The notes beneath the pieces were generated by a model, which was not told the origin of the DNA, did not search any database, and saw only the letters and a program-made list of their open reading frames with translations. Positions 25,908 through 35,445 of a stretch of DNA of 64,000 nt are shown here, in pieces; the stretch's first letter is position 1; every line of letters starts with the position of its first letter. A program made the position numbers and the translations under genes. The DNA is taken from positions 371,696-435,695 of the forward strand of contig NZ_JAJKFK010000005.1 of NCBI RefSeq assembly GCF_021653975.1. The letters run 5' to 3'. Source of the stretch: Amycolatopsis sp. GM8. Its GTDB lineage: Bacteria > Actinomycetota > Actinomycetes > Mycobacteriales > Pseudonocardiaceae.

Positions 25908-26833
25908 CGATCGCCGCCGCGGGTGGTGTGCTGTGGCGTGAGGGCAAGTACGGCGTGGAGATCTGCGTCGTGCACCGGCCGCGCTACGACGACTGGTCAC
26001 TGCCCAAGGGAAAGCTCGACCCTGGCGAGACACTGCCGGCGACCGCGGTGCGCGAGATCGAGGAGGAGACCGGGTTCCGGGCCGTCCTCGGCCGGCATCT
26101 GCGGACCGTGCGGTACCGCGCGGCGGCCGGGGACAAGTTCGTCGAGTACTACAGCGCGCCGGCCGTCGGCGGCGCCTTCACGCCGAACCGGGAGGTCGAC
26201 TCGGTGCGGTGGCTGCCGATCGGGGAAGCCGTCTCCGCGCTGAGCTACGACACGGATGTCGATGTGCTGCGGGCGTTCACGGCGCTGTCCGGGCCGCTGA
26301 GCACCGTTCTGCTGGTGCGGCATGCGAAGGCCGGCAAGCGGGAGGACTGGACCGGAGAAGACCATCTGCGGCCGCTTTCGGCCGCCGGGTTCCGGCAGGC
26401 GCAGGCGGTGCGGGAGTTCGCGCCGCTGTTCGGAGTGGACCGCGTGTACGCCGCGCCGCGGGTGCGATGCGTGCAGACGGTCGAGGGTGTCGCCGATGAT
26501 CTCGGGACCGCCGTGATCCAGGAACCGTTGCTGGCGGAGGAAGGCTACTGGGCCGACCCCGCGCGGGGGTTGTGGCGGCTGCTGACGATCGTCGCCGGGG
26601 ACGGGACTCCCGTGGTGTGCAGCCAGGGCGGCGTGATCCCGGATGTGGTGTCCGCACTGGCCCGGCAGGCGGGCCTGGCGCTGCCGGCGGGCCGCGGCGG
26701 GATGGCGCCGAGCAAGAAGGGTTCGGTGTGGGTGCTGTCATTCCACACCGGCGAATCGAATGGCGGCCCCCATCTCGCGGCGGCCGACTACTACCCGACC
26801 GCACTGCCCCATCCGGCGCCCACTCGCCCCTGA
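25904..26833 (+). CDS. mutT1: MutT1-type Nudix hydrolase with C-terminal histidine phosphatase domain
   Basis: 309 residues from the GTG at 25904, overlapping the ppk stop (GTGA). The Nudix box at residues 36-58 is complete: [20 protein letters not shown] then TGF. The second half is a histidine phosphatase domain with LLVRHAKAG (Arg139-His140). Mycobacterial MutT1 converts 8-oxo-dGTP and diadenosine polyphosphates, so the gene protects nucleotide pools. Coupling to ppk is conserved in actinobacteria. It is followed by a strong bidirectional terminator. Confidence 0.93.
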   Translation: MTIAAAGGVLWREGKYGVEICVVHRPRYDDWSLPKGKLDPGETLPATAVREIEEETGFRAVLGRHLRTVRYRAAAGDKFVEYYSAPAVGGAFTPNREVDSVRWLPIGEAVSALSYDTDVDVLRAFTALSGPLSTVLLVRHAKAGKREDWTGEDHLRPLSAAGFRQAQAVREFAPLFGVDRVYAAPRVRCVQTVEGVADDLGTAVIQEPLLAEEGYWADPARGLWRLLTIVAGDGTPVVCSQGGVIPDVVSALARQAGLALPAGRGGMAPSKKGSVWVLSFHTGESNGGPHLAAADYYPTALPHPAPTRP

Positions 26834-26935
26834 CGGCCTATTCATTCGGGCCCATCGGGAATCGCTTTCCGGACTCCGGGCACTTCGCTCGCAAGCGGCG
26901 AACCACTCGCGGCAGCCGGACAGATCCGTAAACGC

Positions 26936-26973
26936 GGCAGGGCCCCCGCGATGGTGCTCGCGGGGGCCCTGCC
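26936..26973. terminator. Bidirectional terminator between mutT1 and the HU gene
   Basis: Perfect 15-bp stem (GGCAGGGCCCCCGCG at 26936-26950 with its complement at 26959-26973) and an 8-nt loop. It lies between the convergent mutT1 and HU genes. Confidence 0.9.
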
Positions 26974-27001
26974 GGGAACCGTTCGGCTGAACGGGCTTCT
27001 G

Positions 27002-27610
27002 CTACTTCTTCTTACCGCGGGTGGCGGTCTTCTTGGCGGCGGCCTTCGGGGCCGCCTTCGCCGCGGCGGCCTTCGGCGCGGCCTTGGCGGCGGCCGGCTT
27101 CTTGGCCGTGGTGGTGGCGGCCTTGGCGGCGGCGGGCTTCGGCGCGGCCTTGGTCGCGGCAGCGGCGGCGCGCGGCGTACGCGTGGTGGTGCTGCGCGTG
27201 GCGGTCGGCCGGGTCGCGGTGCTGCGCGTGGTGGTCGCACGCGTCGTGGTGGTGGTCGCCCGCGAAGCGGTGGTGCGGCCGGCGGTGGTGGCGGTGGTGG
27301 TCCGCTTGACCGCGGTCGCCTTCGGCAGCTTCTTCGCGCCGCTGATGACATCCTTGAACGTGGTGCCGGCACGGAAGGCGGGCACGTTCGTCTTCTTCAC
27401 GCGCACGGTCTCACCGGTGCGCGGGTTGCGCGCGGTGCGCGCGGCACGGGCGCGCTTCTCGAACACACCGAAGCCGGTGATGTTCACCTTCTCGCCCTTG
27501 TTGACTGTCCGGATGATGATGTCGACGAGACCGTCGACAGCCTCCGACGCAACCTTCTTGTCGCCCAAACGCTCGGAGAGCGCCTCGATCAGCTGGGCCT
27601 TGTTGGCCAT
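27002..27610 (-). CDS. hup: HU family DNA-binding protein with Ala/Lys/Thr-rich C-terminal tail
   Basis: 202 residues from the ATG at 27610 ([20 protein letters not shown]), with GGAGGA just upstream. The first 90 residues are a standard HU fold ([20 protein letters not shown], then [20 protein letters not shown]). The remaining roughly 110 residues are a low-complexity basic tail of TTT-R and KAAPKAAA type repeats, as in mycobacterial HupB and streptomycete HupS. It compacts and bends DNA in the nucleoid; the tail adds non-specific binding. Preceding codons in frame have no ribosome site. Confidence 0.95.
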   Translation of the reverse strand: MANKAQLIEALSERLGDKKVASEAVDGLVDIIIRTVNKGEKVNITGFGVFEKRARAARTARNPRTGETVRVKKTNVPAFRAGTTFKDVISGAKKLPKATAVKRTTTATTAGRTTASRATTTTTRATTTRSTATRPTATRSTTTRTPRAAAAATKAAPKPAAAKAATTTAKKPAAAKAAPKAAAAKAAPKAAAKKTATRGKKK

Positions 27611-27827
27611 TCCAGTCCTCCATGAAGAACTACTTGTCATACGGCCACTTCGGCCGACTTGCGCACACGGTATTACCAATCCCCCGGAAATTCCAAACGG
27701 CGCGCGGAATTTTTTCGTGCCGGGGGCATGGTTTCCGCCCTCCGAGCGACCCTGTGCGGGCCTTCCGCGCGCCGTTCGGCGTCGTGTGGCGAGTGCTCGA
27801 TTCCCTTGCTGAGCAGGGAATCTGTAG

Positions 27828-28430
27828 CTATGAAGTAGCCGCGGGGATGGTCACCGGCTTCCAGTTGGGACGCTGCGACTCGAAGGTGTCGATCTCTTCG
27901 GCATGCCGCAGGGTGAGAGCGATGTCATCGAGACCTTCGAGCAACCGCCAGCGGGTGTAGTCGTCGATCGCGAAGCCCGCGACGAAGTCCTTGGCCCGCA
28001 CGGTCTTCTCCTCGAGGTCCACCGAGACCTCCGTCCCCGGCTCGTTCTCGAGGATCTTCCACAGCTGCTCGACATCCTGCTGCTCGCACTGGGCCGCCAG
28101 CAGGCCGCCCTTGCCCGCGTTGCCACGGAAGATATCCGCGAACCGGGCGGAGATCACGACCCGGAACCCGTGGTCCTGCAATGCCCAGACAGCGTGTTCG
28201 CGCGAGGATCCAGTGCCGAAGTCCGGGCCCGCGACCAGCACACTTCCCGCCCTGAAGGGCTCCTGATTGAGGATGAACGTCTCGTCTCCGCGCCAGGCGG
28301 CGAACAGTCCGTCCTCGAAACCGGTACGGCTGACCCGCTTCAGGTAGACGGCCGGGATGATCTGGTCAGTGTCCACGTTGGACCGGCGCAGCGGGACCCC
28401 GATGCCGGTGTGCGTCTTGAACGGCTCCAT
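27828..28430 (-). CDS. leuD: 3-isopropylmalate dehydratase small subunit
   Basis: 200 residues. With LeuC it isomerises 2-isopropylmalate to 3-isopropylmalate in leucine synthesis. N-terminal signature [28 protein letters not shown] and the active-site [18 protein letters not shown] are intact. It follows leuC by 14 bp in the same operon. The C-terminus ([14 protein letters not shown]) has the usual length. Confidence 0.96.
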   Translation of the reverse strand: MEPFKTHTGIGVPLRRSNVDTDQIIPAVYLKRVSRTGFEDGLFAAWRGDETFILNQEPFRAGSVLVAGPDFGTGSSREHAVWALQDHGFRVVISARFADIFRGNAGKGGLLAAQCEQQDVEQLWKILENEPGTEVSVDLEEKTVRAKDFVAGFAIDDYTRWRLLEGLDDIALTLRHAEEIDTFESQRPNWKPVTIPAATS

Positions 28431-28444
28431 GGTGGGCGGCTCCT

Positions 28445-29860
28445 TCAGTTCAGGTCTTCGGGGCTGGACAGGGTGCCGCGGACGGCCGTGGCGGCCGCGA
28501 CGAGCGGCGAGACGAGGTGCGTGCGGCCGCCCTTGCCCTGGCGGCCCTCGAAGTTGCGGTTGGAGGTCGACGCGCTGCGCTCACCCGGCTGCAGCTGGTC
28601 CGGGTTCATACCAAGGCACATCGAGCAACCCGCCTGGCGCCACTCCGCGCCGGCGTCGGCGAAGACCTTGTCCAGCCCCTCGGCTTCGGCCGCCGCGCGC
28701 ACCCGCATCGAGCCCGGCACCACGAGCATCCGCACGCCACCGGCCACCTTGCGGCCCGCCAGCACTCCCGCGGCGGCCCGCAGGTCCTCGATCCGGCCGT
28801 TGGTACAGGAGCCGAGGAACACGGTGTCGACAGTGATCTCCCGCAGCGGTGTGCCCGGCTTCAGGTCCATATAGGACAGCGCCTTCTCCGCGGCGATACG
28901 CTCGTTCTCGTCCGCGATCGCCTCCGGGTCCGGCACGTTCTCGCCCAGCGGAAGCCCTTGCCCGGGGTTGGTGCCCCAGGTGACGAACGGGGTCAGCGCG
29001 GCGGCGTCGAGGTGTACTTCGGCGTCGAACTCGGCGCCTTCGTCGGTGCGCAGCTCGTTCCAGTTCGCGACGGCGGCGTCCCAGTCGGCGCCCTTCGGCG
29101 CGTGCGGACGGTCCTTCAGGTAGGCGTAGGTGATCTCGTCCGGCGCGATCATGCCGGCGCGCGCACCCGCTTCGATGGACATGTTGCAGACGGTCATCCG
29201 GGCTTCCATCGACAGCGCGCGGATCGCGCTGCCGCGGTACTCCAGGACGTAACCCTGGCCGCCGCCGGTGCCGATCTTCGCGATGACCGCGAGGATGATG
29301 TCCTTGGCGGTGACGGACTCGCCGAGGACGCCGTCGACGTTGATCGCCATCGTCTTGAATGGACGCAGCGGGAGCGTCTGGGTGGCCAGCACGTGTTCGA
29401 CCTCGGAAGTGCCGATACCGAACGCCATCGCGCCGAACGCGCCGTGCGTGGAGGTGTGACTGTCCCCGCACACCACGGTGGTTCCCGGCTGGGTCAGGCC
29501 GAGCTGCGGGCCGATGACGTGCACGATCCCCTGCTCGGCATCGCCCATCGGGTGCAGCCGGATGCCGAACTCCTTGCAGTTGCGGCGAAGGGTGTCGACC
29601 TGGGTCCGCGACACCGGGTCGGCGATCGGCAGGTCGATGTCGACCGTGGGGACGTTGTGGTCCTCGGTGGCGATGGTGAGATCGGGCCTGCGGACCTTGC
29701 GGCCGGCCAGCCGCAGGCCGTCGAACGCCTGCGGGCTGGTGACTTCGTGCACCAGATGCAGGTCGATGTAGAGCAGGTCGGGCTCGGCGCCTTCACCGCG
29801 GCGCACCGTGTGCGCCTCCCAGACCTTCTCGGCCAGCGTGCGGGGCCGTGACGCGGTCAT
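28445..29860 (-). CDS. leuC: 3-isopropylmalate dehydratase large subunit
   Basis: 471 residues from the ATG at 29860 ([20 protein letters not shown]), with AGGAG 6 bp upstream. It carries the 4Fe-4S cluster of the isomerase: [37 protein letters not shown], and the paired cysteine segment [20 protein letters not shown]. It is the first gene of leuCD and diverges from the NdgR-like regulator, which in streptomycetes and mycobacteria controls leuCD expression. Confidence 0.97.
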   Translation of the reverse strand: MTASRPRTLAEKVWEAHTVRRGEGAEPDLLYIDLHLVHEVTSPQAFDGLRLAGRKVRRPDLTIATEDHNVPTVDIDLPIADPVSRTQVDTLRRNCKEFGIRLHPMGDAEQGIVHVIGPQLGLTQPGTTVVCGDSHTSTHGAFGAMAFGIGTSEVEHVLATQTLPLRPFKTMAINVDGVLGESVTAKDIILAVIAKIGTGGGQGYVLEYRGSAIRALSMEARMTVCNMSIEAGARAGMIAPDEITYAYLKDRPHAPKGADWDAAVANWNELRTDEGAEFDAEVHLDAAALTPFVTWGTNPGQGLPLGENVPDPEAIADENERIAAEKALSYMDLKPGTPLREITVDTVFLGSCTNGRIEDLRAAAGVLAGRKVAGGVRMLVVPGSMRVRAAAEAEGLDKVFADAGAEWRQAGCSMCLGMNPDQLQPGERSASTSNRNFEGRQGKGGRTHLVSPLVAAATAVRGTLSSPEDLN

Positions 29861-29967
29861 CTGCGCTCCTCCCAATGAGGTTGTTGGGAGCAAAGGAACT
29901 CGATCTACGGCCCGCGGGTCGAGCCGCGGCGTCGGGCAGCTCGGGTCCGATGTATCCCAGATTGTGG

Positions 29968-29994
29968 ACTTCCCATAGTTCGGGAAGTTAGTAT
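29968..29994. promoter_or_regulatory. NdgR-type operator and ndgR -10 box
   Basis: ACTTCCC-N7-GGGAAGT (29968-29988) is a perfect inverted repeat in the leuC/ndgR divergent spacer. It is directly followed by TAGTAT (29989-29994), which is correctly spaced for a leaderless transcript starting at the GTG of ndgR (30001). It is a good candidate for the IclR-type operator controlling both genes. Confidence 0.6.
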
Positions 29995-30000
29995 CGCTTC

Positions 30001-30720
30001 GTGGGACAGCATAGCCCTTCCAACCAACACAGCGGTATCGGTGTTCTCGACAAGGCCGTCGCCGTGCTGCAGGCCGTCGCCGAAGATCCGTGCGGGCTGG
30101 CGGAACTGTGCAGCCGCACGGGTTTGCCGCGCGCGACCGCGCACCGGCTCGCCGTCGGCCTCGAGGTGCACCGGCTGCTGCGCCGCGGGCCCGACGGGCG
30201 GTGGCGGCCCGGCACCGCATTGGCGGAACTCGCCGGCGGCACCACGGATCCGCTGCTCGACGCGGCCGGTTCGATCCTGCCGAAGCTGCGGGACATCACC
30301 GGGGAAAGCGTTCAGCTGTACCGGCGCGACGGGGTGCAGCGGATCTGTGTCGCCACGTCGGAGCCCAGCAGTGGGCTGCGCGACACGGTGCCCGTCGGCA
30401 GCCGGCTGCCGATGACCGCGGGTTCGGGGGCGAAAGTCCTGGCGGCGTGGGCGGATCCGCATACGCAGCGGGCGATCCTGGCAGACGCGGTGTTCGGGGA
30501 ACGGACCCTGCTGGAGGTGCGGCGCCGCGGCTGGGCACAAAGCGTCGCCGAACGCGAGCCGGGGGTAGCGAGCGTTTCCGCGCCGGTGCGGGATTCCGCG
30601 GGTTCGGTCGTCGCGGCGGTGTCGGTATCCGGCCCGGTGGAACGGATCGGCCGCAAACCGGGCGCCCGCTGGGCGGCCGACCTCCTGGCCGCCGCGGAAG
30701 CCCTCCAAGAACGCCTCTGA
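30001..30720 (+). CDS. ndgR: IclR family regulator, NdgR/AreB-like
   Basis: 239 residues from the GTG at 30001. N-terminal winged helix ([40 protein letters not shown]) and an IclR effector domain ([40 protein letters not shown]). The position divergent from leuCD is that of NdgR in Streptomyces and AreB in Nocardia, which control leucine and other amino-acid genes. It is likely leaderless, as a -10-like box ends 6 bp before the GTG. The gene converges on an LCP gene across a set of 21-bp repeats. Confidence 0.9.
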   Translation: MGQHSPSNQHSGIGVLDKAVAVLQAVAEDPCGLAELCSRTGLPRATAHRLAVGLEVHRLLRRGPDGRWRPGTALAELAGGTTDPLLDAAGSILPKLRDITGESVQLYRRDGVQRICVATSEPSSGLRDTVPVGSRLPMTAGSGAKVLAAWADPHTQRAILADAVFGERTLLEVRRRGWAQSVAEREPGVASVSAPVRDSAGSVVAAVSVSGPVERIGRKPGARWAADLLAAAEALQERL

Positions 30721-30739
30721 CCACAGTAGACACCTCGCC

Positions 30740-30865
30740 GAACGTCGGACTCACCGTCGCGAACGTCGGACTCGCTGTCTTGAGCGTCGGACTCGCGGGG
30801 GCCCACGCGAGTCCGACGTTCAGGACGACGAGTCGTACATCAGGGACGGCGAGTTCGACGGTCAG
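30740..30865. repeat. 21-bp repeats arranged as three direct plus three inverted units
   Basis: GAACGTCGGACTC recurs at 30740 and 30761, with GAGCGTCGGACTC at 30782 (period exactly 21). From 30809 the complement (GAGTCCGACGTTC) continues at the same period with two degenerate units at 30830 and 30851. Together they form a long imperfect hairpin in the ndgR/LCP convergent gap, touching the LCP stop codon. It is probably a terminator built from a tandem array. Confidence 0.75.
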
Positions 30866-32304
30866 TTCACGCAGTTGGTGTTGCCGGCGGTGATCACCGG
30901 GGTCGCGGGAGCAGCGGGCGGTGGCGGGGCGCTTGAGGTGGGAGTGGCGCCAGGGCCGGTGTAGTCGGTGCCGAGGTACACGCGAACGTGCCCGTGCCGC
31001 AACGCGGAGTCCGCGACCGTGCGCACGCCGTTGCCGAGGAACCCCGCCACCTTTTCGGCATCCGCCCGGTCACCGGTCGCGTAGTCGACCACGGTGGTGT
31101 GCCGCGACGACACGGTCGCGACATCGCCGGCGGTGAACCCGAGCCCGCCCAGCTGAGCCGAAACGCGCCCGGCGAGCCCGTCGATGCCGGTGGCGTTGTC
31201 CACATCGACGATCACACCCGTACTCGCCTCGACACTCGTCGTCGGGGCCACTGTGGACGGTGCGGCCTCGCCGGTCGCCTGCCGCACGAACGCCTTGACC
31301 TGCGCCGGGTCGACCTGGATCGCGTCCCCGTCCGGAGTCTGCAGGCTGACATTACCAACCGGGATGGTCTGGAACTGGATCTTCCCGCCGCTGAGATTCT
31401 GCAGCTGCTGCGCGAAGGAGAAGACATCCCAGCCCTGGTCGAGGGTGACGCTCTTCTCGAGTGCGTCGATCAGACCGCTCAGCTTGCCGGGGTTCGTCAG
31501 TGTGCCGGCGGACAGCACGGTGTGCGCCATGCTCGCCAGGAACGCCTGCTGCCGCCGGATCCGGTCCAGGTCGCCGTTCGGCAGCCCATGCCGCTGGCGC
31601 ACGAACGCGAGCGCCTGCGCACCGGAGATCGTCTGCTGTCCCGCCGGGAAGTCCGCGCCGGAGTAGGGATCGCGCACGGGTGCGTTGAGGCACACCGGAA
31701 CACCCCCGACCGCCTGGCTGATGTCGTAGAACCCCACCAGGTTCACCGCCGCGAAGTGGTTCACCGTCAGGCCGGTCAGCGCTTCGACGGTCTGGATCGC
31801 GTTCTTCGCCCCCGCCTGTGCCGCCTGGACGTTCAGCTGTGGACCGCTCACTCCCTGCGCGCGCAACGAGGTCACGGCTGCCACCTGAGCGTAGGTGTAC
31901 GCCGAGTTGATCTTGTGCTTGCCGTATCCGCCGGCCAGCTGGACGTACGAGTCCCGCGGGATCGAGAACGCGACGGCGTTCGCGCCGCCCGCGGGGATGT
32001 GGATCAGGATCATCGTGTCGGTGTTGTCGCCGCCGTCGCTCTGGTCGCCGGCGTGCAACTGGTCGAGCAGGTCCTGGGGCAGCGGGTTGCCCTGCGCGTC
32101 GGTCCTCGTGTCGAGACCGACGAGCAGGATGTTCTGTTCGCCCGCGAAGCTGTTCGCGCCGGGGTCGATCACGTCGGCTGTGGACAGTCCGGACGTGAGC
32201 CGGTGCACCTGGGCCCAGCCCAGGGCCGTGGCACCGAACACCAGAACGGACGCCAAAGCCACCACGGTTCTGCCCGTGACGTGCGCGGAACGGGACTTGC
32301 TCAT
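30862..32304 (-). CDS. LytR-CpsA-Psr (LCP) family protein with C-terminal LytR_C domain
   Basis: 480 residues from the ATG at 32304; a TTG four codons upstream has the better-spaced ribosome site. The N-terminal signal anchor is HVTGRTVVALASVLVFGATA. The LCP domain shows QNILLVGLDTRTDAQGNPLP, NTDTMILIHIPAGGANAVAF, SIPRDSYVQLAGGYGKHKIN and FVRQRHGLPNGDLDRIRRQQ with its conserved arginines. The C-terminal LytR_C domain starts near VIVDVDNATGIDGLAGRVSA. LCP proteins attach arabinogalactan or wall polymers to peptidoglycan outside the membrane. Confidence 0.93.
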   Translation of the reverse strand: MSKSRSAHVTGRTVVALASVLVFGATALGWAQVHRLTSGLSTADVIDPGANSFAGEQNILLVGLDTRTDAQGNPLPQDLLDQLHAGDQSDGGDNTDTMILIHIPAGGANAVAFSIPRDSYVQLAGGYGKHKINSAYTYAQVAAVTSLRAQGVSGPQLNVQAAQAGAKNAIQTVEALTGLTVNHFAAVNLVGFYDISQAVGGVPVCLNAPVRDPYSGADFPAGQQTISGAQALAFVRQRHGLPNGDLDRIRRQQAFLASMAHTVLSAGTLTNPGKLSGLIDALEKSVTLDQGWDVFSFAQQLQNLSGGKIQFQTIPVGNVSLQTPDGDAIQVDPAQVKAFVRQATGEAAPSTVAPTTSVEASTGVIVDVDNATGIDGLAGRVSAQLGGLGFTAGDVATVSSRHTTVVDYATGDRADAEKVAGFLGNGVRTVADSALRHGHVRVYLGTDYTGPGATPTSSAPPPPAAPATPVITAGNTNCVN

Positions 32305-32350
32305 CCTGAAGAGCAAATCACCTCGCGTATGCGGATACCGTGAAGCGCCG

Positions 32351-33718
32351 CTATGGCTTGATGTTCTGGTTCAGGTGGAAAAGATTGTCGGGGTCATAAC
32401 GTTTCTTTACCTCGACGAGCCGATCATAGTTGTCGCGGTAGTTCGCGCGGACGCGATCTTGGTCGTCGCCGGCCATGAAGTTGACGTAGCCGCCCTCCTC
32501 CGACAGCGGCGCGGTCGCGTCGTAGTAGTCGCGCACCCACTTGATGTTCTCGACGTTCTGCGCGGCGTCGGGCCACATGCCGGCGATCACGGTGGCGAAG
32601 TTCGCGTCGCGATAGGCGAAGGCGGTCGCGTCGGGCGCCACGCGATGGCAGGCGCCGTTGATGGGATAGATGTGCACCGTCGAGTTCAGCGCCGGCAGCC
32701 GTGGGCCGTGCTGGAGGTGCGCGGCGATCGCCTCGTCGGTCAGCTCGGTGACGAAGTTCGCCTTCCAGTAGTGCTGCAGTCCCGGCGGCACCAGGCCGTC
32801 GAAAGCGGCGTTCAGCGCGGGGTACGGCATCGGCCCGACGTGCTCGGCGACCGTGGGGGCCACCTCCCGCAAGGGTTTGAGCGCCTGCTCGGCTTCCGAG
32901 AGTGGACCAGACCAGCATGCGACGAACAACGCGAACGGCTCGCCCACCCGGTTTTCCGGGATGAACGGCAGCGGCGGCGCGATCTGGAACGCCGGGAAAC
33001 CGCCGAACTGTTCGGGTGCGTCGGCGATGAACTCGCGGTAGAAGCGCAGCAGATCCGTGGCCGCGTCCAGTTCGAACAGCATCGGCCCGCCGTAGATCTC
33101 GCCGACCGGATGCAGCCGGAACTCCATCGACACCACGACGCCGAAGTTCCCGCCGCCGCCGCGCAGCGCCCAGAACAGGTCGGCGTTCTCGTGCTCGTTC
33201 GCGACGAGGAACCGGCCGTCGGCGGTCACCACGTCCGCGGAGATCAGGTTGTCACAGGAAAGTCCGGCACCACGGGCGAGATATCCGATGCCACCGCCCA
33301 GGGTCAGCCCGGAAACACCGGTGGTCGAGATGATGCCGCCGGTCGTCGCGAGCCCGAAGGCGCCGGTGGCGGCGTTGAAGTCGGCCCACGTGGCGCCACC
33401 TTCGGCGCGGGCGGTGCGGCTCACCGGATCCACCCGGACGCCCCGCATCGACACGAAGTCGATCACCACGCCTTCGTCGACCGTGCCGAAACCGGGCACG
33501 CTGTGCGCGCCCCCGCGGATGGCGAGCTCCAAGTCGTTGTCCCGCGCGAAGTTCACCGCGGCGCTGACATCACCGGCGTTCGCCGGCCGCACGATGACCC
33601 GCGGCCGGCGGTCGATCATCGCGTTGTACACCTTCCTTGCCTCGTCGTAGGTTTCGTCGCCGCGCTCGATCACCGCGCCGTGCACCCGCGCGCGTAGGGA
33701 TTCCATCGAAGTGGTCAT
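32351..33718 (-). CDS. FAD-linked oxidase, berberine bridge enzyme-like, bicovalent flavin type
   Basis: 455 residues from the ATG at 33718. N-terminal PCMH-type FAD domain (VIVRPANAGDVSAAVNFARD) with both covalent-flavin residues: His72 in RGGAHSVPGFG and Cys155 in GLSCDNLISADVV. C-terminal BBE domain: GGYVNFMAGDDQDRVRANY and YDPDNLFHLNQNIKP. Related enzymes oxidise sugars, alcohols or secondary-metabolite intermediates; the substrate cannot be predicted. No signal peptide or biosynthetic cluster surrounds it, and the divergent neighbour is alkB. Confidence 0.9.
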   Translation of the reverse strand: MTTSMESLRARVHGAVIERGDETYDEARKVYNAMIDRRPRVIVRPANAGDVSAAVNFARDNDLELAIRGGAHSVPGFGTVDEGVVIDFVSMRGVRVDPVSRTARAEGGATWADFNAATGAFGLATTGGIISTTGVSGLTLGGGIGYLARGAGLSCDNLISADVVTADGRFLVANEHENADLFWALRGGGGNFGVVVSMEFRLHPVGEIYGGPMLFELDAATDLLRFYREFIADAPEQFGGFPAFQIAPPLPFIPENRVGEPFALFVACWSGPLSEAEQALKPLREVAPTVAEHVGPMPYPALNAAFDGLVPPGLQHYWKANFVTELTDEAIAAHLQHGPRLPALNSTVHIYPINGACHRVAPDATAFAYRDANFATVIAGMWPDAAQNVENIKWVRDYYDATAPLSEEGGYVNFMAGDDQDRVRANYRDNYDRLVEVKKRYDPDNLFHLNQNIKP

Positions 33719-33856
33719 GTGACCCAGCACACACCGCCGGACGGAAACCTTTCCAGGGTAGGAAGTCCTCACGACCTTCCGGTGTGGACGGTGGGTAATC
33801 CGATGGCCGGACCGGAGCGTTGTCCATGATTCTTTGTCCACCGGCCCGCGAAGCGT

Positions 33857-33886
33857 TCAAACAGGTGTTCGAACGCGGTGTACACT
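33857..33886 (+). promoter_or_regulatory. LexA (SOS) box and -10 element of alkB
   Basis: On the reverse strand 33857-33872 reads TCGAACACCTGTTTGA, which differs by one base from the actinobacterial LexA consensus TCGAACACATGTTTGA as I recall it. TACACT (33881-33886) follows as -10, six bases before the ATG of alkB at 33893. The geometry suggests SOS control of a leaderless alkB mRNA. lexA itself is at the right end of the window. Confidence 0.7.
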
Positions 33887-33892
33887 CGCGGC

Positions 33893-34519
33893 ATGACCAT
33901 GGGACTGCAGGGCTCCCTGTTCGGAGCGGCCGGGGAGACGTCGCTCCAGCCGCTGTCAGCCGTGCGCCGGACGCCGTTGACCGACGGCGCGTGGATCGAC
34001 GTCCTGCCCGGCTGGCTCGCCGGCGCCGACACGCTGTTCGAGCGCCTGAGCGAACATGTGCCGTGGCGCGCCGAACGGCGCCGGATGTACGACCGCGTGG
34101 TCGACGTGCCGCGGCTGCTCAGCTTCTACGACGAGGACGACGAGCTGCCCGACCCGGCGCTGAACGAGGCCCGCGAGGCGCTCAGCCGGCATTACGCGGA
34201 CGAGCTCCGCGAGCCGTTCCGCACCGCGGGCCTGTGCCTGTATCGCGACGGCCGGGACAGCGTGGCGTGGCACGGCGACACGATCGGCCGCGGCTCACGC
34301 GAGGACACGATGGTGGCGATCCTGTCGATCGGCGCCGCGCGGAGCCTGGCGTTGCGGCCCCGCGGCGGCGGACAGGCCATTCGCCGGGCACTGGGGCCCG
34401 GCGACCTGATCGTGATGGGCGGCTCGTGCCAGCGCACCTGGGAACACGCGATCCCCAAGACCGGCAAGCCGGTCGGGCCGCGCATCAGCATTCAGTTCCG
34501 CCCCCGCGGCGTCCGCTGA
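33893..34519 (+). CDS. alkB: Alpha-ketoglutarate-dependent dioxygenase AlkB-like
   Basis: 208 residues from the ATG at 33893; an ATG two codons later is possible. Fe(II)/2-oxoglutarate ligands are His127 and Asp129 (WHGDTIGRGS) and His185 (TWEHAIPK), and the co-substrate arginine is Arg197 in GPRISIQFRPR. AlkB enzymes oxidatively demethylate alkylated bases (1-methyladenine, 3-methylcytosine). An upstream LexA-type box implies induction by DNA damage, not the Ada response. It diverges from the BBE-like oxidase; no functional link is seen. Confidence 0.92.
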   Translation: MTMGLQGSLFGAAGETSLQPLSAVRRTPLTDGAWIDVLPGWLAGADTLFERLSEHVPWRAERRRMYDRVVDVPRLLSFYDEDDELPDPALNEAREALSRHYADELREPFRTAGLCLYRDGRDSVAWHGDTIGRGSREDTMVAILSIGAARSLALRPRGGGQAIRRALGPGDLIVMGGSCQRTWEHAIPKTGKPVGPRISIQFRPRGVR

Positions 34520-34538
34520 ACTGGAGACTGTCGCACAG

Positions 34539-34562
34539 CCACAGCAAGCGGCTCCGCCACTT
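34539..34562 (+). repeat. 24-bp hairpin motif (family 3) in a convergent junction
   Basis: CCACAGC-A-AGCGGCT-C-CGCC-A-CTT matches the reverse complement of 54592-54615 at 21 of 24 positions. The AAGCGG...CCACTT part is self-complementary. It lies between the convergent alkB and the Rv1733c-like gene and may be a terminator. Confidence 0.5.
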
Positions 34563-34567
34563 CTGCC

Positions 34568-35176
34568 TTACGAGCGGGCCCAGCGGTCCCCGGCGTGCAG
34601 CCACTCGCGGTCCCAGTGCACGGCACGGCGGCGATCCAGGATCAGCCGGACGACCCAGTACAACGCCGCGAGCCCCAGCGCGGCCACGATCCACGAGAAC
34701 ATCGCGGCGAGGATGCTCGTCGTCACCGCGTCGGACGCCGTCATCGGCGCCGGTACGACGTTGCCGGTGTCCGACAGCCACACCGGAACCCGCGTGCCCG
34801 CGGTGGCACCCGGATCGGCGTTGACCATGCCGACCTGCTCGGCGCCGCCGGGCAGGGTCCAGCGCGCCTGCACCCCGGTCGTACCGCCGTTGGCGCCCAG
34901 GTACGCACCATCGGTGGCGGGCACCGGCGACGGCGCGTTTTCGACGAGGGTCGCGGTGGCGAGATGGCGCGTGGCCTGCTGCTCGACCGAGACGGCGAGC
35001 TGGCCGCGGTAAGTGGTGGAACCGATCAGCCCGGACAGTGGAAGCGCTGTCAACAACCCCAGGACAACGACGATCAGCATCGCGGCTTCGACCCGGTCGG
35101 ATCGTCTGGCCAACGGATTACGACCAAGGTGGATACGGCGCCAGAGTCGGGCTATACGCCCGAATGGTCCGTTCAC
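34568..35176 (-). CDS. Rv1733c-like membrane protein
   Basis: 202 residues from the GTG at 35176, with AAAGGGGGA as ribosome site. Two transmembrane helices flank an extracytoplasmic loop: one near residues 30-50 (AAMLIVVVLGLLTALPLSGL) and one near 155-180 (SILAAMFSWIVAALGLAALY). The N-terminal RIARLWRRIHLGRNPLARRS DR pattern and two-helix design match the Rv1733c family of actinobacterial membrane proteins, some of which are induced by hypoxia in mycobacteria. No clear DosR box was found upstream. Function unknown. Confidence 0.8.
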   Translation of the reverse strand: MNGPFGRIARLWRRIHLGRNPLARRSDRVEAAMLIVVVLGLLTALPLSGLIGSTTYRGQLAVSVEQQATRHLATATLVENAPSPVPATDGAYLGANGGTTGVQARWTLPGGAEQVGMVNADPGATAGTRVPVWLSDTGNVVPAPMTASDAVTTSILAAMFSWIVAALGLAALYWVVRLILDRRRAVHWDREWLHAGDRWARS

Positions 35177-35445
35177 TGTCAGAGTCCCCCTTTCCCAGCT
35201 ATGTGGTGAACACACTTGGCGATATCCACTTTGCCGCACCGGCCGCGAATTGGCTCGTGAACGAGACCAAGACCGCTTTGAGCGGCCGATCACAGCCCGG
35301 TTTGCCGTGCCCGCGCGGGAAAGATCGATCCCGTGCACCCATGCTGGCACGAGCACGGGCGGTGACAACATCGTCCGAAAGTATGTCGGCCCATGATCAC
35401 GGATAGTGACCGACGAGGCCTGTACCATCAATTCGAACCGATGAA

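Noticed and set aside
35177..35445. Possible DosR box or regulatory RNA upstream of the Rv1733c-like gene
   Set aside because: No match to the DosR consensus beyond GGGGACT, and no stable structure seen by eye.
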